Source: Bradyrhizobium sp. CSS354
Lineage (GTDB): Bacteria; Pseudomonadota; Alphaproteobacteria; Rhizobiales; Xanthobacteraceae
Reading direction: 5' to 3'
Assembly: GCF_029051725.1 (NCBI RefSeq)
Contig: NZ_JAACFU010000006.1
Coordinates: 496,001 to 560,000 of the forward strand
DNA: 64,000 bases
Part shown: piece after piece, positions 39,970 through 48,392 of the stretch
How the letters are laid out: each line of letters starts with the position of its first letter
Position numbering within the stretch: the stretch's first letter is position 1
Position numbers and translations under genes: made by a program
Notes under the pieces: generated by a model
The model's database searches: none
The model's input: the letters and a program-made list of their open reading frames with translations, nothing else
What the model was told of the DNA's origin: nothing

Positions 39970-41589
39970 TCACTTCGCATCCTCCAAAATCATCGTCGCG
40001 CCTTTCTCGGCGATCATCGCGGTGGGTGTGTTGGTGTTGCCCGACGTGATGGTCGGCATGATTGACGCATCGACAATTCGAAGGCCGCCGAGACCGTAGA
40101 AGCGCAGGCGTTCGTCGACCACCGCCATCGGATCGCTCACCGCGCCCATCTTCGCGGTGCCGACGGGATGGAAGATGGTGGTGCCGATGTCGCCTGCGGC
40201 CTTGGCGAGCGAGGCGTCGTCGTCACCGACGGCGGGGCCGGGCAGATACTCGCTCGGGCGATATTTTGCCAGCGCCTTCTGCTGCATCAGGCGGCGGGTG
40301 GTGCGGATGGCGTCGGCGCCGACCTGACGGTCGTCATCCGTTGAAAGATAATTCGGCGCGATGATCGGCTTCTCGTCCGGCGTCGCCGAACGTAGACGTA
40401 CGGTGCCGCGCGAGGTCGGCTGGAGATTGCAGGCGCTCACCGTGATCGCGGGGAAGCGATGCAGGGGATCGCCGAACTTGTCGAGCGACAGCGGCTGCAC
40501 GTGAAACTGGATGTTGGCGCGTGCGCGCGTCGCATCGGAGCGGGTGAAGATGCCGAGCTGCGACGGCGCCATCGTCAGCGGCCCGCGACGGCGTAAGGCG
40601 TAGTCGAGGCCCATCAAGCCGCGTCGAACCAGATTGTAATAGGTCTCGTTCAATGTGCGCACGCCCTCGACCTTGTAGATCGCGCGCTGCTGGAGATGAT
40701 CCTGCAAATTGCGACCGATGCCGGGCTTGTCCATCACGATGTCGATGCCGAGCGGGGACAGCCAGTCGGCGGGCCCGATGCCGGAGCGATGCAGCACCTG
40801 CACCGAGCCGATCGCGCCTGCCGAGAGGACTACCTCGCGTTTCGCACGCGCCTCGATGATCTCGCCATTCTGGATGAAGCGCACGCCGACAGCGCGGCCC
40901 TGCTCAATGATCAGACGATCAACAAGCACATGTTTTTCGAGCCGTAGGTTCGGGCGGTTCAGGACCGGCTTGAGAAAGCCACGCGCCGACGACCAGCGCC
41001 GGCCGCGCTTCTGATTGACGTGGAAATAGCTGGTGCCTTCGTTGTCGCCGGTATTGAAATCCGGGATGCGCTTGATGCCCATCTCTTCGGCCGCATCGCC
41101 CACCGCATCGAGGATGTCCCAGGACAACCGCGGCGCCTCGATGCGCCAGCCGCCGCCGGCGCCGTGATGCTCGCTCGCGCCGAGGAAGTGATCCTCGAGC
41201 CGTTTGAACAGCGGCAGCACGTCGTCATAACCCCAGCCGGTCATGCCGAGCTGGCGCCAGTGATCGTAATCAGCGGCCTGTCCACGCATCGAGATCATGG
41301 CGTTGATCGCCGACGAGCCGCCGATCACCCTGCCACGAGGATAGGCGAGCGAGCGGCCGTTCAGGCCGGGCTCGGCCTCGGTCCTGAACATCCAGTCCGA
41401 GCGCGGATTGCCGATGGCGAAGAGATAGCCGACGGGAATGTGGAACCAGATCCAGTTGTCGTCGCCGCCCGCTTCGAGGACGAGGACGCGATTGCTGGAA
41501 TTGGCCGACAGCCGGTTGGCGACGATGCAGCCGGCCGTGCCGGCCCCAACGACAATGTAGTCAAACTCACCTTCGAGCCGTCTTGGCAT
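39970..41589 (-). CDS. GMC-family FAD oxidoreductase (choline dehydrogenase-like)
   Basis: 539 residues from ATG 41589. The FAD-binding Rossmann site is DYIVVGAGTAGCIVANRLS. GRVIGGSSAINAMISMRG and AGAIGSVQVLHRSGIGPA are GMC signatures. The catalytic His is in FHPVGTAKMG and the Asn in GNTNTPTAMIAEKGA near the C-terminus. Family members oxidise alcohols (choline, long-chain or aromatic alcohols). A TTG with GGTGGAAGC lies 15 bases upstream, so a five-residue longer start is possible. There is no betaine aldehyde dehydrogenase next to it, so choline as substrate is uncertain. Confidence 0.9.
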   Translation of the reverse strand: MPRRLEGEFDYIVVGAGTAGCIVANRLSANSSNRVLVLEAGGDDNWIWFHIPVGYLFAIGNPRSDWMFRTEAEPGLNGRSLAYPRGRVIGGSSAINAMISMRGQAADYDHWRQLGMTGWGYDDVLPLFKRLEDHFLGASEHHGAGGGWRIEAPRLSWDILDAVGDAAEEMGIKRIPDFNTGDNEGTSYFHVNQKRGRRWSSARGFLKPVLNRPNLRLEKHVLVDRLIIEQGRAVGVRFIQNGEIIEARAKREVVLSAGAIGSVQVLHRSGIGPADWLSPLGIDIVMDKPGIGRNLQDHLQQRAIYKVEGVRTLNETYYNLVRRGLMGLDYALRRRGPLTMAPSQLGIFTRSDATRARANIQFHVQPLSLDKFGDPLHRFPAITVSACNLQPTSRGTVRLRSATPDEKPIIAPNYLSTDDDRQVGADAIRTTRRLMQQKALAKYRPSEYLPGPAVGDDDASLAKAAGDIGTTIFHPVGTAKMGAVSDPMAVVDERLRFYGLGGLRIVDASIMPTITSGNTNTPTAMIAEKGATMILEDAK

Positions 41590-41609
41590 TCTGCTTCCAC
41601 CCAATAGGA

Positions 41610-41694
41610 GTCATGCCCGGGCTTGTCCCGGGCATCCACGCGCTTTCCGTTCTAATAGTCAGACGTGGATGGCCGGGACAAGCCCGGCCATGAC
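41610..41694. repeat. Palindromic intergenic repeat (family C)
   Basis: GTCATGCCCGGGCTTGTC at 41610-41627 with CCGGGCATCCACG faces CGTGGATGGCCGGGACAAGC and CCGGCCATGAC ending at 41694. The arms are about 31 bases with a 23-base centre. It lies between divergent genes (GMC oxidoreductase and M20 amidohydrolase). It is a different family from those at 6454 and 28956. Confidence 0.8.
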
Positions 41695-41790
41695 GAGAGG
41701 ACAGAGCTACCCCAGACTCCCCGCCAGTTGGGTGGACTGGCGCTTGCATGGTAGACAGGCCTGCATTTTCAACAAAGCTTGAGACCCTCC

Positions 41791-42963
41791 ATGCCCATCG
41801 TGAACCGCGTCGCCGACCTTCAACCCGATATTCAGGCCTGGCGCCGGGACATCCACCAGCATCCGGAGCTGCTCTACGACGTCCACCGCACCGCAGCATT
41901 CGTCGCAGACCGCCTGCGCGAATTCGGCTGCGATGAGGTCGTGACCGGCATCGGCCAGACCGGCGTGGTCGGCGTGATCAAGGGCAGCAAGCCGGCCGGC
42001 GAGGGCCTCAAGACCATCGGCCTGCGCGCCGATATGGATGCGCTCCCGGTCGAGGAGCAGACCAACCTGCCTTACGCTTCGAAGACTCCCGGTAAGATGC
42101 ACGCCTGCGGCCACGACGGCCACACAGCGATGCTGCTCGGTGCTGCGCGCTATCTCGCCGAGACCCGCAACTTCGCCGGCGATGCGGTGGTGATCTTCCA
42201 GCCGGCCGAGGAGGGTGGCGCCGGCGGCTTGGCGATGGTCAAGGACGGATTGATGGAGCGCTTCGGCATCGAGCAGGTCTACGGCATGCACAACGGCCCG
42301 GGCATTCCGGTGGGCTCGTTCGCGATCCGGCCGGGTCCGATCATGGCGGCGACCGACGAGGTCGATATCATGATCGAGGGGCTCGGCGGCCATGCCGCGC
42401 GACCGCACAAATGTGTCGATTCCGTTCTGGTCGGCGCACAGGTGATCACGGCGCTGCAGTCGATCGTCGCGCGCAGCGTCGATCCGCTGGAATCGGCCGT
42501 GATCTCGATCTGCGAGTTCCACGCGGGCAATGCCCGCAACGTGATTCCGCAAACCGCGACACTGAGGGGCACCATCCGCACGCTGTCGCCGGAGGTGCGC
42601 AAGCTGGTCGAGAAGCGCGTGCACGAGGTCGTCGCGGGCGTGGCGCAGATCACCGGCGCCAAGATTGATCTGCACTACAAGCGGAATTATCCCGTGGTGA
42701 ACAACCACGCCGCGGAGACCGAGATTGCGCGTCGCATCGCCGGGCAGGTCGCGGGCGAGGCCAATGTGCTCGAAATGCCGCCGCTGATGGGCGGCGAGGA
42801 TTTCGCCTATATGCTTGAAGCGCGCCCCGGCGCCTTCATCTTCTGCGGCAACGGCGACAGCGCCGGCCTGCATCACCCCGCCTACAATTTCGATGACGAG
42901 GCGATCGTTTACGGCACGTCGTACTGGGTCAAGCTGGTCGAGCAATCGCTCGCGGCATCGTAA
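41791..42963 (+). CDS. M20-family metal-dependent amidohydrolase (hippurate hydrolase-like)
   Basis: 390 residues from ATG 41791. The two-zinc site is visible in GLRADMDALPVEEQ, MHACGHDGHTAMLLGAA, FQPAEEGGAGG and the C-terminal PLMGGEDFAYML. The dimerisation domain starts near GHAARPHKCVDSVLVG. Family members hydrolyse N-acyl amino acids such as hippurate or IAA conjugates. The protein is cytoplasmic. A terminator follows it, and it is convergent with pit. A TTG 12 bases upstream is a less likely start. Confidence 0.92.
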   Translation: MPIVNRVADLQPDIQAWRRDIHQHPELLYDVHRTAAFVADRLREFGCDEVVTGIGQTGVVGVIKGSKPAGEGLKTIGLRADMDALPVEEQTNLPYASKTPGKMHACGHDGHTAMLLGAARYLAETRNFAGDAVVIFQPAEEGGAGGLAMVKDGLMERFGIEQVYGMHNGPGIPVGSFAIRPGPIMAATDEVDIMIEGLGGHAARPHKCVDSVLVGAQVITALQSIVARSVDPLESAVISICEFHAGNARNVIPQTATLRGTIRTLSPEVRKLVEKRVHEVVAGVAQITGAKIDLHYKRNYPVVNNHAAETEIARRIAGQVAGEANVLEMPPLMGGEDFAYMLEARPGAFIFCGNGDSAGLHHPAYNFDDEAIVYGTSYWVKLVEQSLAAS

Positions 42964-42985
42964 GGTCAAGCCGAAAGCACACATG

Positions 42986-43016
42986 AAAAGAGCCCGTGCA
43001 CCGCACGGGCCCTTTG
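42986..43016. terminator. Terminator between the amidohydrolase and pit genes
   Basis: GCCCGTGC and GCACGGGC (42992-43010) form an 8-bp stem with a 3-base loop, preceded by AAAAGA and followed by CCTTTGTCTT. It lies between convergent genes and could serve both strands. Confidence 0.75.
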
Positions 43017-43037
43017 TCTTCGAGCGACGTGATAGGC

Positions 43038-44666
43038 TCAGAAGATCCGCGAGAAGATCACGTACAGCGTACCCGACAATAGGATGGCGACGGGCAAGGT
43101 CAGCACCCAGGCCATCACCATGTTCCTGATGGTGGCGACCTGAAGACCCGAACCGTTCGCGGCCATGGTGCCGGCGACGCCGGACGACAGCACGTGGGTG
43201 GTCGAGACCGGCAGGCCGAACACGTCGGCGGCGCCGATCGTGGCGGCGGCGACGAGCTCGGCGGAAGCGCCCTGCGCGTAGGTGAGGTGAGTCTTGCCGA
43301 TCTTCTCACCGACGGTCACGACGATGCGCTTCCAGCCGATCATGGTGCCGAGGCCGAGCGCGATGGCGACCGCGACCTTCACCCAGGTCGGGATGAACTT
43401 GGTCGCGCTGTCGAGTCCGCCCTTGTAGGCGTTCAAGGTCGCGACCTCTTGCTTGCTGAGGTCGTTTTCCTTGTCCTTCATCAGGAAGCGGATCGCTTCC
43501 GAGGTCAGGTACATGTCGTTGCGGGTGTTGCCGACGACTTCCGCCGGCACCTTGTTCAGCGAACCGTATTTCGCGACCTGCTCGCCGACATCCTTCACCA
43601 GCACTGAGAGCGAAGGATAGGTGCCTTCGCTGATGTGATGCGAGGTGACGTACTGCGTCACCGCAGGACGGGGATCGCCGATGATCGCATGGCCCGCGCC
43701 CTTGGTCGCAACCACCTTGGAGGCGGCTTCCGAGATCTTCGCGAACTGGGCGACTTGCGACTCCGGCAATGCGCGGTTGAGCGCATAGGCCGTCGGCACG
43801 GTACCGATCAGGATCAGCATGATCAGGCCCATGCCCTTCTGGCCGTCGTTCGAACCGTGGGCGAAGCTGACACCGGTGCAGGTCAGGATCAGCAGGCCGC
43901 GAATCCAGATCGGCGGAGCTTTGTTACCCTCAGGGGCGGCATAGAGCGCCGGGTTCTTGACGATCAGCTTGAGCAGCAGCAGCAGGCCGGCGGCGCAGAC
44001 GAAGCCGACCAGCGGCGACAGCAGGAGCGCATAGCCGATCTCCGTGGCCTTGCCCCAGTCCACGCCCGAGGTGCCGTCGCGGCCGCGCATCAGCGCGTTT
44101 GCGACGCCGACGCCGATGATCGAGCCGATCAGCGTGTGCGAGGAGGAGGCCGGCAGGCCGAAATACCAGGTGCCGAGGTTCCAAAGGATTGCGGCGATCA
44201 GTAGCGCGAACACCATCGCGAAACCGGCGCTGGAGCCGACCTGAAGGATCAACTCGACCGGCAGCAGCGAGACGATGCCGAAGGCCACGGCGCCAGACGA
44301 GAGTAGCACGCCGAGGAAGTTGAAGAAGCCCGACCACATCACCGCGACTTCGGCCGGCAGCGAATGGGTGTAGATAACGGTGGCCACCGCGTTGGCGGTG
44401 TCGTGGAAGCCGTTGACGAATTCGAAGCCGAGCGCGATCAGGAGCGCGACAAACAAGAGGATGTAGGGCAGGTAGCTCGTGACACGCGTGCCGGTCGCAT
44501 CGACATCCGAATAGATGCTGTAGGCCACATAGAGCAGGCCCGCGGCGAGGATGCCGAAGAACAGGATCATCGTGAGCGGGTTGAAGCCCTTGTCGAGATT
44601 TGGCCGCGAGGCCGGCTGGATCGGCGCGGGATCGGCTACTGCGCGGTCGAATGCTACATCGGTCAT
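43038..44666 (-). CDS. pit: Inorganic phosphate transporter, PiT family
   Basis: 542 residues from ATG 44666 with AAGGGG nine bases upstream. It has about ten membrane helices in two repeats, each with the PiT signature: FEFVNGFHDTANAVATVIYT near residue 85 and AATIGAADVFGLPVSTTHVLSSG near the C-terminus. LTCTGVSFAHGSNDGQKGMG is also present. A hydrophilic loop of about 150 residues (from RALPESQVAQFAKISE to ATKFIPTWV) separates the halves, which is known in the PitA subgroup. It takes up phosphate, usually as a metal-phosphate complex, with protons. No PhoU-like partner is adjacent. Confidence 0.93.
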   Translation of the reverse strand: MTDVAFDRAVADPAPIQPASRPNLDKGFNPLTMILFFGILAAGLLYVAYSIYSDVDATGTRVTSYLPYILLFVALLIALGFEFVNGFHDTANAVATVIYTHSLPAEVAVMWSGFFNFLGVLLSSGAVAFGIVSLLPVELILQVGSSAGFAMVFALLIAAILWNLGTWYFGLPASSSHTLIGSIIGVGVANALMRGRDGTSGVDWGKATEIGYALLLSPLVGFVCAAGLLLLLKLIVKNPALYAAPEGNKAPPIWIRGLLILTCTGVSFAHGSNDGQKGMGLIMLILIGTVPTAYALNRALPESQVAQFAKISEAASKVVATKGAGHAIIGDPRPAVTQYVTSHHISEGTYPSLSVLVKDVGEQVAKYGSLNKVPAEVVGNTRNDMYLTSEAIRFLMKDKENDLSKQEVATLNAYKGGLDSATKFIPTWVKVAVAIALGLGTMIGWKRIVVTVGEKIGKTHLTYAQGASAELVAAATIGAADVFGLPVSTTHVLSSGVAGTMAANGSGLQVATIRNMVMAWVLTLPVAILLSGTLYVIFSRIF

Positions 44667-44763
44667 GTCAGGACGCCCCTTAACTTTCAGGTAAGGGTAT
44701 TGTCCGCGATGGATTTGAAGGCTGGATGACAAGCAGCGGTTGAAAGCCGATTTCCGCCGCTAT

Positions 44764-46206
44764 TTACGCCGCCCGCGCGGCTTTCTTCTGCAAACCGGCG
44801 ACGATCTTCAGGTCTTCGACAAAGCGCTGATATTCCAGCACCTTGGCTTCCGGATCGGGCAACCGTAGCAGATAGGACGGGTGCACCGTCACCAGCGCCT
44901 TGTGACCGTCAGGAAGATCGATCAGCCGGCCGCGGGTCTTGCCGATCGGGGTGATCTTGCCGAACACGCTCTGCGCGGCGGTCGCGCCCATCGCTACGAT
45001 GAGATCGGGCTGGATGACGGAGACTTCCCGCTCATACCACTGTCGGCAGGCCTTTATCTCCGGCGTATTCGGCTTCTGATGCAGGCGGATTTTGCCGCGC
45101 GGCACGAATTTGAAGTGTTTCACCGCGTTGGTGACATAGACCTTCTTGCGGTCGACGCCGGCCTCCTGCAGTGCCCGGTCGAGCATCTGGCCGGCCGGAC
45201 CGACGAAGGGATGGCCGGCGAGGTCTTCCTTGTCGCCGGGCTGTTCGCCGACCAGCATGATATTGGCGGATTTCGGACCTTCGCCGAACACGGTCTGGGT
45301 CGCGTCCTTGTAGAGATGGCAGGCGCGGCAGTGGGCGGCCTCCTCGCGGAGCGCTTCGAGATCGTCGGTAGCGGTCTTGCGTTTCATCGGAGCCTCCGGC
45401 CGCTTTTGAGGCTTGTGCGGATCGGTTGCGGCATTGGCGATCATGGCGCCGGTCATGCGTTCGGCATCCTCGATCAGAGGCTTAATGATCGAAGCCTCGG
45501 GCAGGTTCCTCCAATATTTCTTCGGCATCTCCGTTTGCATCGCCTTCACCTTCAGGCGGGCGGGATTGAAGATGCTGGCGTAGTAGCGCCGCCAGGTTTC
45601 CTCCAGCCGGTCTTCGCTCGGCGCCTCGCTCTTGCTGACGCCTGATGTGTACGAGAGCGCGTGGCCATCCCAATGCGCGCACAAATCGGGCGTCAGGATC
45701 GACCAGGGCATGTCGGCAAAGCGCTTGGCGAAGAACGGCGCGGCGAGCTCGACGATATGATGCTCCGGCTCGAACCACGCAACGTAGTGTGCTTCGCGTT
45801 CCCTGCCGATCTCGCGGAAGCGCACGAAGGCATGCATCTTGTGCTCGTCGCGGTAGATCGCCTTTGCCATGGCCGTGACTTGCGCGACATCGACATCGGT
45901 CGCGACCTCGATGAGATCGTGATTGTCCTTCAGCCGATACAACAGGCGATAGAGGATCGCGAAGCGCTCGGGATCGCGATGCAGGATCGCGGCCTTGGCG
46001 AGCTCGACGAATTTTGCAGGCACGTTGAAGGTGCCGTCGCCACCGGCCGGCAGCGGAGACGGCGAGGGCGGCGCGAACAGCTCCGCTTCGCCGCCCCGCA
46101 CGGCCCAGGTGATGTCGGCCGGCTTCACTTGGTGAAGCACGAGGCTACGCGCGGCTTTGCGCCAGCCATCGAAATCGGTTTCGTTCTCGAGGGTGATGTA
46201 CTGCAT
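44764..46206 (-). CDS. udgX: UdgX-family uracil-DNA glycosylase fused to an N-terminal DUF4130 domain
   Basis: 480 residues. The N-terminal half (about 1-250) matches the DUF4130 / SAM-linked domain that accompanies the radical SAM partner. The C-terminal half (about 285-480) is a family-4-like uracil-DNA glycosylase: Cys pair HCRACHLY, active-site GEQPGDKED (320-328), GHPFVGPAGQMLDRAL, VTNAVKHFKF, and HPSYLLR at 442. UdgX enzymes form a covalent bond with the uracil site through a His in a KRRIH loop; here that loop reads KIRLH with the His at about residue 376. Its ATG overlaps the TGA of the radical SAM gene, so they are coupled. It acts in DNA repair. Confidence 0.92.
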   Translation of the reverse strand: MQYITLENETDFDGWRKAARSLVLHQVKPADITWAVRGGEAELFAPPSPSPLPAGGDGTFNVPAKFVELAKAAILHRDPERFAILYRLLYRLKDNHDLIEVATDVDVAQVTAMAKAIYRDEHKMHAFVRFREIGREREAHYVAWFEPEHHIVELAAPFFAKRFADMPWSILTPDLCAHWDGHALSYTSGVSKSEAPSEDRLEETWRRYYASIFNPARLKVKAMQTEMPKKYWRNLPEASIIKPLIEDAERMTGAMIANAATDPHKPQKRPEAPMKRKTATDDLEALREEAAHCRACHLYKDATQTVFGEGPKSANIMLVGEQPGDKEDLAGHPFVGPAGQMLDRALQEAGVDRKKVYVTNAVKHFKFVPRGKIRLHQKPNTPEIKACRQWYEREVSVIQPDLIVAMGATAAQSVFGKITPIGKTRGRLIDLPDGHKALVTVHPSYLLRLPDPEAKVLEYQRFVEDLKIVAGLQKKAARAA

Positions 46207-47441
46207 CAGAAGCCAAATCCCAGTTGTGTTGCCTTCGGCTTGAACCGTTCGATCAGCCGTGCCTCGTCGAGCCGATGCGGCGTGGGCCGGTGATCGCTTA
46301 GGACGATGAACGGCAGCGCCTTGTTGCGGGGCACATGCAGCCGCGCGAGATCGGCGACGCGGATCGTGGTCGTGCGGCGCGCCGCGATGATGCGCTCGAC
46401 CGCTTTGGTGCCGAAGCCCGGCACGCGCAACAATTCCTCGCGGCTGGCGCGGTTGACGTCGAGCGGGAAGCGGTCGCGGTGGCGCAGCGCCCAGGCGAGT
46501 TTTGGATCGATGTCGAGCGGCAGCATCGCGCTGTCGTCGATGATCTCGCCGACGTCGAAGCCGTAGAACCGCATCAGCCAGTCGGCCTGGTAGAGACGGT
46601 GCTCGCGCAGCAAGGGCGGCGCGCGCAGAGGCAGCGCGCGGCTGGCGTCGGGGATCGGGCTGAACGCGGAATAATAGACGCGCCTCAGCCTGTATGAACC
46701 GTAGAGATTGGCGCTGGTGTGAAGGATGGTGTGGTCGGAGGCCGCGTCGGCGCCGACGATCATCTGCGTGCTTTGGCCAGCCGGCGCGAAGCGCTGCGGC
46801 TTGGCTTTCGTCTTCGCGCTGAGGCTTTCCTCGGCCTCGTCCAGCTTCAGCCGCAGCCGGCCCATGGTACGGCGGATCGCGCGCACGTCCTTCTCGGGCG
46901 CGAATTGCTGCAGGCTCGTCTCCTGCGGCATCTCGATGTTGATGGAGAGACGGTCGGCATATTTGCCGGCCTCGGAGATCAATGCATCGTCAGCCTCGGG
47001 GATCGTCTTGAGATGGATGTAGCCGCGGAAGTGATGCTCCTCCCGTAGTTTGCGCGCGACGCTCACCACCTGCTCCATGGTGTAGTCGGGGTTGCGGATG
47101 ATGCCGGAGGAGAGAAACAGCCCTTCGATGTAATTGCGCCGGTAGAAGTCGAGCGTCAGCTTGACCACTTCGTCGATGGTGAAGCGGGCACGCGGCACGT
47201 TGGAGGAGGCCCTGTTGACGCAATAGAGGCAGTCGTAATTGCAGGCGTTGGTCAGCAGCACCTTGAGCAGCGAGATACATCGGCCGTCCGGCGCGTAGGA
47301 ATGGCAGATGCCCATGCCGGGCGCGGTCGAGCCCATGCCCTTGCCGTCGCTGGAATCCCGCCGCTCGGTGCCGCTGGAGGCGCAGGACGCGTCGTACTTG
47401 GCGGCGTCTGCCAGGATTTCCAGCTTGCGTTGCACGTCCAT
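46206..47441 (-). CDS. Putative DNA modification/repair radical SAM protein
   Basis: 411 residues from ATG 47441. The [4Fe-4S] motif is Cys67-x3-Cys71-x2-Cys74 in TNACNYDCLYCVNR. The SAM barrel follows, with SSGIIRNPDYTME and YIHLKTIPEADD. Near residues 325-355 the region LDVNRASREELLRVPGFGTKAVERII is a helix-hairpin-helix DNA-binding motif. This is the family found beside UDG genes (rSAM-linked UDG type); its reaction is not established. The frame is open to 47759 across the LexA box, but ATG 47441 gives the family length. It is the first gene of the operon with udgX. Confidence 0.9.
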   Translation of the reverse strand: MDVQRKLEILADAAKYDASCASSGTERRDSSDGKGMGSTAPGMGICHSYAPDGRCISLLKVLLTNACNYDCLYCVNRASSNVPRARFTIDEVVKLTLDFYRRNYIEGLFLSSGIIRNPDYTMEQVVSVARKLREEHHFRGYIHLKTIPEADDALISEAGKYADRLSINIEMPQETSLQQFAPEKDVRAIRRTMGRLRLKLDEAEESLSAKTKAKPQRFAPAGQSTQMIVGADAASDHTILHTSANLYGSYRLRRVYYSAFSPIPDASRALPLRAPPLLREHRLYQADWLMRFYGFDVGEIIDDSAMLPLDIDPKLAWALRHRDRFPLDVNRASREELLRVPGFGTKAVERIIAARRTTTIRVADLARLHVPRNKALPFIVLSDHRPTPHRLDEARLIERFKPKATQLGFGF

Positions 47442-47491
47442 ATTGGAATCCCTTTGATTCAGCTCATGAATCCCGAGGCCTGCCAATTCGA

Positions 47492-47522
47492 TTGACTCCC
47501 GGGGCGTCGTTAGCTTTATATT
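47492..47522 (+). promoter_or_regulatory. Candidate promoter of imuA
   Basis: TTGACT (47492-47497) with TTTATA (47515-47520, 17-base spacing) or TATATT (47517-47522, 19-base spacing). The LexA box begins two to four bases after the -10, so a bound repressor would cover the transcription start. Confidence 0.45.
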
Positions 47523-47523
47523 A

Positions 47524-47538
47524 GAACATATCATGAAC
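47524..47538. promoter_or_regulatory. LexA (SOS) box between the imuA operon and the rSAM-udgX operon
   Basis: GAAC-ATATCAT-GAAC is an exact match to the direct-repeat LexA site GAAC-N7-GAAC of alphaproteobacteria. It is 66 bases before imuA (plus) and 83 bases before the radical SAM start (minus). One box placed between two divergent operons can repress both. Damage induction of imuA-imuB-dnaE2 is known in this class; control of the rSAM-udgX side is inferred. Confidence 0.8.
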
Positions 47539-47603
47539 AAATGAGCTAGCCGCTGGTTCTCTTTTTGAGAGCCACCGGCAATCACCCTTGAGGAGCGGCG
47601 TAT

Positions 47604-48392
47604 ATGAGCGGCGCACGAACAAGCGCGCTTGCAGCCTTGCGCGGCCAGATCGAGCGCATCGAGACGGCGGAGGTCGTGCATAATCGCGACCGTGTCGCGC
47701 TCGGCCATAGCGAAGTGGACAGCGCGCTGAAGGGCGGGCTCGCGCGCGCGGCAATCCACGAGGTGTTTTGCGAGGGACGTCAGGGCGCCGCCGCGACGGG
47801 CTTTGTCACGGGACTTGCGGGGCGCGTGACGGCGCGCAAGCCGCTGCTGTGGGTGCGGCAGGATTTTTCAGAGATTGAAGCCGGCGCGCTGTCGATGAGC
47901 GGGCTCGCCGAGATCGGCCTCGATCCGCGCCGGATGGTGATGGTGCGCGCCGCCGACGTGGAGAGTGCACTACGGACTTCGGCAGATGCGCTCGCCTGCG
48001 ACGCGCTGGGTGCGGTCGTGCTCGAGCTCTGGGGTGAGACCAGGCAGTTCGATCTCGTGGCGAGCCGCAAGCTGACGCTGGCTGCGCAATCTTCCGGTGT
48101 CACCGGTTTGCTGCTGCGGATGGCCGCGCAACCCTTGCCCTCGACCGCCGAGACCAGATGGATGCTTCGCGCGGCGCATTCGCCGCCGGGCGCGATGTGG
48201 AGTGCCTGGGGGGCGCCGCGCTTCGATGCCGAGCTCCTGCGCAATCGTCACGGCCCGTGCGGCCGGTGGATCATGGAATGGAAATGTGATGAGTGCCAGT
48301 TCTCTGAATCGTCGGCGTATCCTCAGCCTGTGGCTGCCGCGCCTGCCCATCGATCGGATCCAGCGGTTCTTCGGCAACGTCGGGCTGGGTAG
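47604..48392 (+). CDS. imuA: ImuA, SOS mutagenesis RecA-like protein
   Basis: 262 residues with GAGGAGCGG 6 bases before the ATG. ImuA is a RecA-related protein lacking full ATPase features, needed with ImuB and DnaE2 for damage-induced mutagenesis. The family pattern is seen in LRGQIERIETAE, LGHSEVDSALKGGLARAAIHEVF, KPLLWVRQDFSEIEAGALSMSGLAEIG and LAAQSSGVTGLLLRMAA. It overlaps imuB by about 100 bases in another frame, a tight coupling. It is the first gene of the SOS cassette behind the LexA box. Confidence 0.92.
   Translation: MSGARTSALAALRGQIERIETAEVVHNRDRVALGHSEVDSALKGGLARAAIHEVFCEGRQGAAATGFVTGLAGRVTARKPLLWVRQDFSEIEAGALSMSGLAEIGLDPRRMVMVRAADVESALRTSADALACDALGAVVLELWGETRQFDLVASRKLTLAAQSSGVTGLLLRMAAQPLPSTAETRWMLRAAHSPPGAMWSAWGAPRFDAELLRNRHGPCGRWIMEWKCDECQFSESSAYPQPVAAAPAHRSDPAVLRQRRAG

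Noticed and set aside
44667..44763. PhoB box in front of the Pit phosphate transporter
   Set aside because: The best stretch (TGTCATCCAGCCTTCAA on the minus strand) matches only one of the two repeat halves well.
47442..47759. N-terminal extension of the radical SAM protein to 47759
   Set aside because: It would run through the LexA box and into imuA on the opposite strand; the family N-terminus begins at 47441.
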